A program made the translations under genes and the position numbers. 19,919 bases of DNA. Origin: an uncultured Lysobacteraceae bacterium (GTDB lineage Bacteria; Pseudomonadota; Gammaproteobacteria; Xanthomonadales; Rhodanobacteraceae). The first letter of the stretch is position 1, and each line of letters opens with the position of its first letter. This document shows, piece after piece, positions 14,292 to 19,919 of the stretch. The DNA is taken from the NCBI GenBank assembly GCA_946482585.1, contig CAMLSI010000026.1, positions 1 to 19,919 on the forward strand, given 5' to 3'. The notes below the pieces were generated by a model, which had not been told where the DNA came from, did no database searches, and worked only from the letters and a program-made list of their open reading frames with translations.

Positions 14292-16304
14292 CTACGGCGA
14301 CGGCGCGATGCCGATCGCGCTGAACAACTTCGCGCTGTCGTAGCGGCGGTCGCCGCGGATCACGGTGCGCACTTTGCGGATGTCGGCCATGTTCATGGTC
14401 GGGTCGCCGTCGACGAGGATCAGGTCGGCGACATAACCCGGCGCGAGGCGGCCGTATTCCTTGTCGCGCTTCATGACGGCGGCGGCGTCGTACGTCGCCG
14501 TGCGCAGCGCGTCTTTCGGCGGAATGCCGGCGGCGACGTAGAGTTCGAGCTCGCGCGGAATCTGCAGGCCGCCCGAACCGTCGGTGCCTGCGACGATGCG
14601 CACGCCACTGCGATGCAGCAGGCCGACGAAATCGATCATGCGCTGATAGCCGTCGCGATAGGCCGCTTCCTGGCCGGGCTTGATCGGCAGACCGCCGCCG
14701 CCCGAACGGATACTGCGCTGCCAGGTCAGCGGCAGGCGCGTCATGATCGCGGCGAAGCCCGGACCCGGCAGGCCCGGCCGGCCGAGGAACATGTCTTCGA
14801 ACGTGCTCAGCGTCGGATCGATCACGGTACCGCGCTGCCTGAGCAGTGCGACGAAGTCGCGCACCGCAGGAGAGCCGAGATCGATGCCCGCGCCGTACTC
14901 GCCGATCGAGGTGAAGCGCGCCGGCGTACGCGTGTCCTGCACTTTGTCGAACAGGAAATTCAGCATCAGCATGTTGATGTGCTGGATTTCGTCGGCGCCG
15001 TTCTCGACGAACTGGCGCGCGGTCATATACGCAGGCACGTGGCCGCTGACGCGCAGGCCCTTCGCACGCGCCATGCGGGCGATCGCCGGCATCAGCTCGG
15101 TCTTGATCGAACTGTAGATCTTGATTTGTTCGTGACCGCTCGCGGCGTACTCGTCGACGATGCGCTGCGCGTCAGCCTCATTGTCGGCGAGCGCCTTGGT
15201 CGGTCCCGCGAACGGTCCCGGCCCGTCGATGATGCCGGCCTTGATGATGCGCGGACCGATGTCGCGGCCGGATTCGATCGCGGCGATGCGCTCGGCCAGC
15301 ACCGGCGGATTGTTGGCGAGGTCGCGCACCGTCGTTACGCCGCCGGCGATGTCGAGCACGCCGTCGGCCTGGCCGAAGAAATGCGCGTGCATGTCCCAGA
15401 GACCCGGCATCAGGAACTTGCCGCCGCCATCGAGCGTTTCCGCATCGGCCGGCGCCGTCACGTCCGAGGCCTTGCCGCTCGCGACGATGCGCCCCTTGTC
15501 GATGAGCACGGCCGCGTCCTCGAGCGTGACGCCGGTCGACGGATCGAACGCGCGCACGTTGCGGATCAGCAACGGACGCTTCAGTGTTTCGGTCAGCGTC
15601 TTCGCGCGCTGCAGCGCCTGCTCCTTCTCCTGCGCGTCCTGCGTCTTGGCCAGCGTCGGCAAGGCGTCGGCATAGCCTTCGCGCACCAGCGACGACCAGC
15701 TCGAATAGCTTGCGAAGAAGCGCTGCTGGTCGTCGAGCCAGATGAAGCTCGGCGTCAGATCGAGGCCGTGCACCGCATACAGCGTGACTGTCTTCTTGCC
15801 GGGCTTGCCCTTGACCTTCAGGTCGGCGAGTTTCTCGATGCGCGCTTCGCCGGCCGGCAGTATCGCGAGCTTCTGCTGCGGCGCCTTGAGCAGCGCGCGC
15901 GTCAGCAGCACGTATTCCTCGGGCGTACCGTTGAGGCTCAGGTAGAACGCCGGCTGCTCGATGCTGCGCGTCTCGCTCTCCGACGCGTTCTTCCACGTGA
16001 AACTGTTGCCTTCGCGCGAGAGCGTTTCGTTGACCGGCCCTTTGAAGTAGTCGTTACCCTTGTTCGCGATCGCGGTCACGCCGCCGTCGGCCGCGACGCG
16101 ATAGTCGGCGTCGAGCTTCGGTCCACGGCCGCGATCATTGAATTCATAGTGCACGCGGACGCTGCCATCGTCGGCGTAGCGTGCTTCCTGGAAACCGGCC
16201 TTGGCGCCCATCGTCAGCACTTCGCTGCGTTCGACCTGTTCGGCCGCGGCGGCGATGCCGCCAACACCCAGCAGCAGCGCACCCGTCAACACTCTGAGCT
16301 TCAT
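14292..16304 (-). CDS. Exported amidohydrolase with N-terminal extra domain
   Basis: A 670-residue protein with signal peptide (1-20, ending AAA). Residues ~24-240 form a beta-rich domain of unknown function. The TIM-barrel amidohydrolase starts at ~245 and keeps the binuclear metal set: His306 and His308 (DMHAHF), Lys395 (IKIYSS, likely carboxylated), His422 (SGHVPAY), His442 (EIQHINML) and Asp575 (AGTDGSGG). Proteins of this type hydrolyse amide or peptide-like bonds (for example dipeptidase-like members); the substrate here is unknown. Start ATG at 16304 has GGGAG about 8 nt upstream. It is convergent with the VCBS gene and 264 bp from the divergent fusion ORF. Periplasmic. Confidence 0.92.
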   Translation of the reverse strand: MKLRVLTGALLLGVGGIAAAAEQVERSEVLTMGAKAGFQEARYADDGSVRVHYEFNDRGRGPKLDADYRVAADGGVTAIANKGNDYFKGPVNETLSREGNSFTWKNASESETRSIEQPAFYLSLNGTPEEYVLLTRALLKAPQQKLAILPAGEARIEKLADLKVKGKPGKKTVTLYAVHGLDLTPSFIWLDDQQRFFASYSSWSSLVREGYADALPTLAKTQDAQEKEQALQRAKTLTETLKRPLLIRNVRAFDPSTGVTLEDAAVLIDKGRIVASGKASDVTAPADAETLDGGGKFLMPGLWDMHAHFFGQADGVLDIAGGVTTVRDLANNPPVLAERIAAIESGRDIGPRIIKAGIIDGPGPFAGPTKALADNEADAQRIVDEYAASGHEQIKIYSSIKTELMPAIARMARAKGLRVSGHVPAYMTARQFVENGADEIQHINMLMLNFLFDKVQDTRTPARFTSIGEYGAGIDLGSPAVRDFVALLRQRGTVIDPTLSTFEDMFLGRPGLPGPGFAAIMTRLPLTWQRSIRSGGGGLPIKPGQEAAYRDGYQRMIDFVGLLHRSGVRIVAGTDGSGGLQIPRELELYVAAGIPPKDALRTATYDAAAVMKRDKEYGRLAPGYVADLILVDGDPTMNMADIRKVRTVIRGDRRYDSAKLFSAIGIAPSP

Positions 16305-16568
16305 CGCGATCTCCCGGTTGATCGCCGCAGCCTAGGCTGCCCGCGTTACGGCGGCGTGTGCCGGAAGCTGGGCACCGATCTGCGAAAATCTCCCAAATCC
16401 TTGCATCGCCGGTGCGCGATCGGCACCCAGCCCCAGCGCCGAACCTTTCCTCGCCGGAGCTCGTCATGCTCGCGCCGTCGTGCGCACCGCCGTTCGTCCC
16501 CGAGCGCGTGTCGTGAAACCGGGCCCACACCGCGGCAATGGCACAATCGCGAAGCACCGGGTCGGCCC
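16305..16568. other. Divergent intergenic region, amidohydrolase / baeSR-like ORF
   Basis: A 264-bp gap that should hold the amidohydrolase promoter (minus strand) and, if the next ORF is expressed, one for it. A CACAAT (16542-16547) before the plus-strand ORF is a poor -10 match (4 of 6). I see no clear operator, small ORF or strong hairpin. Confidence 0.5.
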
Positions 16569-17063
16569 ATGCGCTTGTGGCACCGACTGCTCCTGCTCTG
16601 CGCCAGTGTCAGCGTCGCGAGCCTGCTCGGCTATGCGACCTGGCAGCTGCACGCGTTCGCGAGCGGCTTCTCGGCCTGTCTCGACACGCTCGCGCTCGAG
16701 CGCGCCGAGCAGCTCGCTCAGCGACTGCTGCAGCCGATCCAGGCGCTGAGCCGCGGCTCGCGCGCGCCGGCCGACGACGGCATCGTGCTGGACGCCGACC
16801 ACCTCGACGCCCGCGTCGACGGCAGCGCGCTCGCGCTGACCCCGGTCGAGTTCCGCCTGCGCCGGCTCAGGGAAAAACCCGGCAAGGTGTACTCGCGCAG
16901 CCAGTTGCTCGACGCGAGCTACGAGGACCATCGCATCGTCAGCGACCGCACGGTCGATTCGCATAGCCGCAACCGGCGGCGCCAGTTCAGCGAGGTCGGC
17001 CACGACCCGGTCGAATCGGTCTACGGCGTCGGCTTCCGGCTCGAACTTGATCGCGATCGCTGA
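16569..17063 (+). CDS. BaeS N-terminus fused to BaeR-like wHTH domain, probable remnant
   Basis: A 164-residue ORF made of two unrelated halves. Residues 1-~56 (MRLWHRLLLLCASVSVASLL ... GFSACLDTLALERAEQL) look like the N-terminus of a BaeS-type histidine kinase: one membrane helix and the start of the periplasmic part. Residues ~66-164 are an OmpR/BaeR winged-helix domain (LALTPVEFRL, EKPGKVYSRSQLLDASYEDH, SDRTVDSH, ESVYGVGFRLE). The kinase core and the receiver domain are both absent, which fits an in-frame deletion across a baeS-baeR pair with the junction near residues 57-65. The recognition helix reads SHSRNRRRQF where BaeR-like proteins have SHIRNLRRKL, and one residue seems lost before EKPG, so decay is likely. 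If expressed it would be a membrane-anchored DNA-binding protein. Shine-Dalgarno weak. Confidence 0.6.
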   Translation: MRLWHRLLLLCASVSVASLLGYATWQLHAFASGFSACLDTLALERAEQLAQRLLQPIQALSRGSRAPADDGIVLDADHLDARVDGSALALTPVEFRLRRLREKPGKVYSRSQLLDASYEDHRIVSDRTVDSHSRNRRRQFSEVGHDPVESVYGVGFRLELDRDR

Positions 17064-17065
17064 AG

Positions 17066-17086
17066 CGAGCGGCGCCTCACCGCTCG
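17066..17086. terminator. 7-bp hairpin between convergent genes
   Basis: CGAGCGG and CCGCTCG pair perfectly around a 7-nt loop. The site starts 3 bases past the fusion ORF and overlaps the last codons of the LysR gene on the other strand. No U-tract; a weak shared-terminator candidate. Confidence 0.35.
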
Positions 17087-18129
17087 GAGTGACCGGCCTC
17101 GTCGTAGTCGCCGCGACCGAACAGCCCCGGCCGGATCAGATCGACGAATGCGCGCGCCTGTGTCGACAGGTATTTGCCTTTGCGCATGACGACGCCGTAG
17201 CTGCGTTGTGGAAAATACTGGCGCAGATTGCGCACGTGCAGCCGCGTCTTGTCGTGCTCGGTCAGGCAGATGCCGGTCACGATGGAAATGCCGAGCCCCA
17301 TCGCGACGTATTCCTTGATGACTTCCCAGCCGCCGACTTCGATCGCGACGCGATACGGCACGCGGCGCTGCTGGAACACGAGGTCGACGAGGCGGTAGGT
17401 CGTCAGCCGCTGCGGCGGCAGGATCAGACCGTAGGGCGACAGGTCCTCGAGCCGGATGTCGGGCTTTTCGGCAAGCGGGTGATCGCTCGGCAGGATCAGC
17501 ATGGGATCGAACCACTGCACCGGTTCGTAGGACAGGTCGTGCGGCACGTCGAGCATGGAGCCGAACGCGAAGTCGACCTGGTCCTGACGCAATAGCGCGA
17601 GCCCATCCTTGCCGGTGACGTTGTAGAGCTGCAGGCGCACGCCGGGGTGCTCCTCGCGGAACGCGCGCACGAGCGGCGGCAACAGGTACTGGATCGTCGA
17701 CGAACCCGCCGCGATGACGACCTCGCCCGCATCGAGCCCCTGGAGCTGGCTGCGGAACTGCTGATCGAGCCCTTCGAGCCCCTCGACCAGCGGCCGCGCG
17801 AGTTCATAGAGCATCTGGCCCTCACGCGTGAGCACGAAGCGCGGCCGGGCCCGCTCGAGCAGGCGCACGCCGAGCTCGGTTTCCAGCGCCGAGAGCTGCA
17901 GGCTGATCGAGGCCTGCGACAGAAACAGCGCTTCGCCGGCGCGCGCCAGCGTGCCGAACTTCACGACATGACAGAACGCACGCAATTGCTTGATTCTGTT
18001 GCCCTTGTAATAGAACCGCGGAGTCGTTTCGGCAGTGCCGCGCGATTTGGCCTTGCGCCGGCCGTCCGGAACCACCGCGCCGGCACCGCTCGGCCGCCTC
18101 GATTTCAAACGATCGTTTGATGTCGCCAT
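17077..18129 (-). CDS. LysR-family regulator (likely controls aceBA)
   Basis: A 350-residue LysR-type regulator. The winged-helix DNA-binding domain spans about residues 46-105 (KQLRAFCHVVKFGTLARAGE, then LSQASISLQLSALE). A linker helix and the two-lobed effector domain run from ~134 to ~335 (VVIAAGSSTIQYLLPPLVRAF; GLGISIVTGICL). The first ~45 residues form a basic, low-complexity extension before conserved sequence begins. ATG at 18129 is the longest sensible start; a GTG at 18075 (codon 19) would give a shorter form. It is divergent from malate synthase aceB with 123 bp between them; LysR genes next to aceB are seen in xanthomonads. Glyoxylate-bypass control is inferred from context. The ligand is unknown. 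Confidence 0.92.
   Translation of the reverse strand: MATSNDRLKSRRPSGAGAVVPDGRRKAKSRGTAETTPRFYYKGNRIKQLRAFCHVVKFGTLARAGEALFLSQASISLQLSALETELGVRLLERARPRFVLTREGQMLYELARPLVEGLEGLDQQFRSQLQGLDAGEVVIAAGSSTIQYLLPPLVRAFREEHPGVRLQLYNVTGKDGLALLRQDQVDFAFGSMLDVPHDLSYEPVQWFDPMLILPSDHPLAEKPDIRLEDLSPYGLILPPQRLTTYRLVDLVFQQRRVPYRVAIEVGGWEVIKEYVAMGLGISIVTGICLTEHDKTRLHVRNLRQYFPQRSYGVVMRKGKYLSTQARAFVDLIRPGLFGRGDYDEAGHSER
18105..18120. promoter_or_regulatory. Perfect 16-bp palindrome in LysR gene 5' codons
   Basis: TCAAACGATCGTTTGA is a perfect 16-bp palindrome covering codons 4-9 of the annotated LysR gene, or lying 30 bases upstream if the GTG at 18075 is the true start. A two-fold site at this spot could be an autoregulatory operator. 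Confidence 0.5.
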
Positions 18130-18150
18130 GATTTCAGTCACTTGGGTATG

Positions 18151-18167
18151 CTTTAACGTTGTTAAAG
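18151..18167. promoter_or_regulatory. LysR-type operator palindrome between lysR and aceB
   Basis: CTTTAAC GTT GTTAAAG is a perfect 7-bp inverted repeat with a 3-base centre and contains the T-N11-A pattern typical of LysR binding sites. It lies in the short AT-rich region between the divergent regulator and aceB, 22 bases from the LysR start and 85 bases from the aceB start. Outer ATTTCA (18131-18136) and TGAAAT (18176-18181) half-sites flank it imperfectly. Confidence 0.65.
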
Positions 18168-18188
18168 AACTGCATTGAAATGTTTGGT

Positions 18189-18216
18189 TTGTCAAATGCT
18201 GCAGTGCACGCATAGG
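18189..18216 (+). promoter_or_regulatory. Weak candidate aceB promoter
   Basis: TTGTCA (one mismatch from the -35 consensus) at 18189-18194 is followed after 16 bases by CATAGG, a poor -10. Position just downstream of the LysR-type palindrome suits an activated promoter, which often has a weak -10. Tentative. Confidence 0.25.
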
Positions 18217-18252
18217 CTCAGTGCCCTTGCAGGCAGTTGGACGGAGAGGGCG

Positions 18253-19851
18253 ATGGCAGTGGCAGCGGATCAGTTCAGCGCGGTGCCCGTGGAAATCCGG
18301 GCAACGCTCAAACCCGGTTACGAGCAGATCCTGACGCCGGCCGCGCTCGCCTTCCTCGCTGCACTGCACCGTCGCTTCGACACGCGCCGTCGGGAGTTGC
18401 TCGACGCACGCACCGCACGCCAGGCGCGGTTCGACTCGGGCGAGTTGCCGGACTTCCTGCCGGAGACGCGCCCGATCCGCGAATCGGACTGGACCGTCGC
18501 GGCCATTCCGGCCGCACTGCGCGATCGCCGCGTCGAGATCACCGGACCGGTCGAACGCAAGATGATCATCAATGCGCTGAATTCCGGCGCGAAGGTGTTC
18601 ATGGCCGACTTCGAGGATTCCTCGGCACCGACCTGGGAGGCCATGCTCGACGGCCAGATCAACCTGCGCGACGCGGTCGCCGGCACCATCGACTACCGCG
18701 CGCCGGACGGCCGCGAATACCGCCTCAAGCCCGAGACCGCCGTGCTCGTCGTGCGTCCGCGCGGCTGGCATCTGCCCGAAAAGCATGCGCGCGTCGACGG
18801 CGAGGAGTTGGCCGGCGCGCTGTTCGATTTCGGCCTCTACGCGTTCCACAACGCGCGCACGCTGCACAGCCGCGACCGCGGTCCGTACTTCTATCTGCCG
18901 AAGATGGAAAGCCATCGCGAAGCCGCGCTCTGGAACGAGGTGATGGCGTTCGCCGAGGCCGAACTCGGCCTGCCGGCCGGCTGCATGAAAGCGACCGTGC
19001 TCATCGAAACGCTGCCGGCCGTGTTCGAGATGCACGAGATCCTGCACGCGCTCAAGACGCGCATCGTCGGTCTGAACTGCGGGCGCTGGGATTATATTTT
19101 TTCCTATATCAAAACGTTCCGCGCGCACCGCAGCCATATCCTGCCGGAGCGCGGCCAGGTCGGCATGACCGTGCCGTTCCTGAAGGCGTATTCGGAACTG
19201 CTGATCCAGACCTGCCATCGCCGCGGCGCGTTCGCGATGGGCGGCATGGCCGCGCAGATCCCGATCTCCGGCGATCCGGAAGCGAACGAAAAAGCACTGG
19301 CGCGCGTGCGCGCCGACAAGCAGCGCGAAGCCGGCGCCGGCCACGACGGCACCTGGGTCGCCCATCCGGGGCTGATTCCGGTCGCACAGGCCGAGTTCGA
19401 TGCAGCCATGCCGGAACCGAATCAGCTCGACCGCCTGCGCGACGACGTCAAGGTGAGCCGCGACGACCTGATCCTCGCGCCGCCGGGCACGATCACGCGC
19501 GCGGGCTTCCTCAACAACATCGATGTCTGCGTGCGCTATCTCGCGGCATGGCTGGACGGTCTGGGCTGCGTGCCCATCCATCATCTGATGGAAGACGCCG
19601 CGACCGCCGAGATCTCGCGCGCGCAGCTCTGGCACTGGCTGCACCATGACGGCCTGCAGCTCGACGACGGCACGCCGCTCGACTTCGCACTGTTCGACGC
19701 CGCGATCCAGACGATCGCCGAGCGCCTGCCGAAATCCGGACTGCCGGGCCAGGACCGCGTGCCGCAGGCCGCCTGGATGCTGGCCGAACTGACTCATGCG
19801 CGACAGCTCGCCGACTTCCTGACGCTGCCGGCCTATGCGCTGTTGCCTTGA
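18253..19851 (+). CDS. aceB: Malate synthase A
   Basis: A 532-residue enzyme (E. coli AceB 533) that condenses glyoxylate with acetyl-CoA to malate in the glyoxylate bypass. Key parts are visible: MADFEDSSAPTW at 117-128, VRPRGWHLPEKH with Arg168 (E. coli Arg166), LIETLPAVFEMHEILHA, the signature GRWDYIFSYIK, and MEDAATAEISRAQLW with catalytic-base Asp448 (E. coli Asp447). The frame extends 26 codons upstream, but the ATG at 18253 has GGAGAGGG just before it and fits homologues. It is divergent from a LysR gene and followed after 46 bp by probable aceA. A local run of A/T-ending codons (GAT TAT ATT TTT ... TAT ATC AAA, 19090-19113) departs from the strong G/C wobble bias. Confidence 0.97.
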   Translation: MAVAADQFSAVPVEIRATLKPGYEQILTPAALAFLAALHRRFDTRRRELLDARTARQARFDSGELPDFLPETRPIRESDWTVAAIPAALRDRRVEITGPVERKMIINALNSGAKVFMADFEDSSAPTWEAMLDGQINLRDAVAGTIDYRAPDGREYRLKPETAVLVVRPRGWHLPEKHARVDGEELAGALFDFGLYAFHNARTLHSRDRGPYFYLPKMESHREAALWNEVMAFAEAELGLPAGCMKATVLIETLPAVFEMHEILHALKTRIVGLNCGRWDYIFSYIKTFRAHRSHILPERGQVGMTVPFLKAYSELLIQTCHRRGAFAMGGMAAQIPISGDPEANEKALARVRADKQREAGAGHDGTWVAHPGLIPVAQAEFDAAMPEPNQLDRLRDDVKVSRDDLILAPPGTITRAGFLNNIDVCVRYLAAWLDGLGCVPIHHLMEDAATAEISRAQLWHWLHHDGLQLDDGTPLDFALFDAAIQTIAERLPKSGLPGQDRVPQAAWMLAELTHARQLADFLTLPAYALLP

Positions 19852-19897
19852 TTCCGAACCAATCCGCCTCCCACGCACCACACCACGAGCAAGGTTG

Positions 19898-19919
19898 ATG
19901 ACCATGAAGAGCACTTTCG
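19898..19919 (+). CDS. aceA: Start of next gene, probably isocitrate lyase aceA (partial)
   Basis: Only the first seven or five codons are present: ATG at 19898 (MTMKSTF) or at 19904 (MKSTF). AAGG is 4 bases before the first ATG and about 10 before the second. The identity is inferred only from place: aceA commonly follows aceB. Sequence alone cannot prove it. Confidence 0.4.

Noticed and set aside
14613..16568. Long plus-strand frame opposite the amidohydrolase, joined in frame to the baeSR-like ORF
   Set aside because: The part over the amidohydrolase is an antisense shadow with no recognisable domain. Only the part from 16569 has homology-like features.
18175..18252. Upstream in-frame extension of aceB from the ATG at 18175
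   Set aside because: It would add a Cys-rich 26-residue leader not seen in malate synthase A and overlaps the likely promoter; the ATG at 18253 has a strong Shine-Dalgarno.
17077..19914. A 945-codon minus-strand frame running through aceB and into the LysR gene
   Set aside because: The first ~590 codons are the antisense of aceB, stop-free because of strong codon bias in GC-rich DNA. aceB is clearly the real gene; only 17077-18129 is kept.

Overview
This window looks like chromosomal DNA from a GC-rich (roughly two-thirds G+C) gammaproteobacterium. Gene content and order suggest the Xanthomonadales/Lysobacterales side of the class, probably a Lysobacter-, Rhodanobacter- or Dokdonella-like organism. 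The pointers are the lptM-dapF-DUF484-xerC block, an E. coli-like Rnk, a LysR gene divergent from aceB, and a small membrane protein of the type often labelled 'cation/multidrug efflux pump' in xanthomonads. The genus is inference.

Layout. (1) 1-2292: 3' part of a long ankyrin-repeat gene that is open at the left edge. (2) 2347-4161 (-): KefB/KefC-type glutathione-gated K+/H+ antiporter. Divergent from it is a small two-helix membrane protein (4272-4640). (3) 4718-6753 (-): rnk and a long RimK-like ATP-grasp ligase, with a strong hairpin between them. (4) 7018-8669 (+): a compact operon of a GNAT acetyltransferase, an exported thioredoxin-like protein that stops halfway through its fold, and a UPF0316/DUF2179 membrane protein. 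(5) 8706-9899 (-): two poorly known genes. (6) 10000-12564 (+): lptM-dapF-DUF484-xerC, covering LPS-assembly lipoprotein, diaminopimelate/lysine synthesis and chromosome-dimer resolution. (7) 12744-14240 (+): an exported seven-bladed FG-GAP/VCBS protein behind a hairpin-rich leader. (8) 14292-16304 (-): an exported amidohydrolase. (9) 16569-17063 (+): a short ORF that looks like an in-frame deletion fusion of a BaeS-like kinase N-terminus to a BaeR-like DNA-binding domain. (10) 17077-18129 (-): LysR-type regulator, divergent from aceB (18253-19851 +), which is followed by the first codons of what is probably aceA.

How the genes work together. dapF, lptM, DUF484 and xerC form a tightly packed transcription unit (20-nt gap, ATGA overlap, 8-nt gap). 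The LysR gene and aceB share a short AT-rich region with a LysR-type palindrome, and a second perfect 16-bp palindrome lies in the first codons of the regulator. This suggests control of the glyoxylate bypass and autoregulation. The RimK-like ligase and the GNAT face each other across about 260 bp. Related domains are found fused or clustered elsewhere in predicted peptide-modification systems, so this may be a rearranged version of such a locus.

No tRNA, rRNA, CRISPR array, insertion sequence or prophage gene was seen. No gene-free stretch exceeds 300 bases; the two longest (6754-7017 and 16305-16568) are divergent intergenic regions. Several candidate terminators are perfect GC-rich hairpins without a clear U-tract. 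The most unusual items are the baeS'-'baeR fusion, the half-length thioredoxin, the GNAT/RimK-like arrangement and the two palindromes at the LysR/aceB junction.
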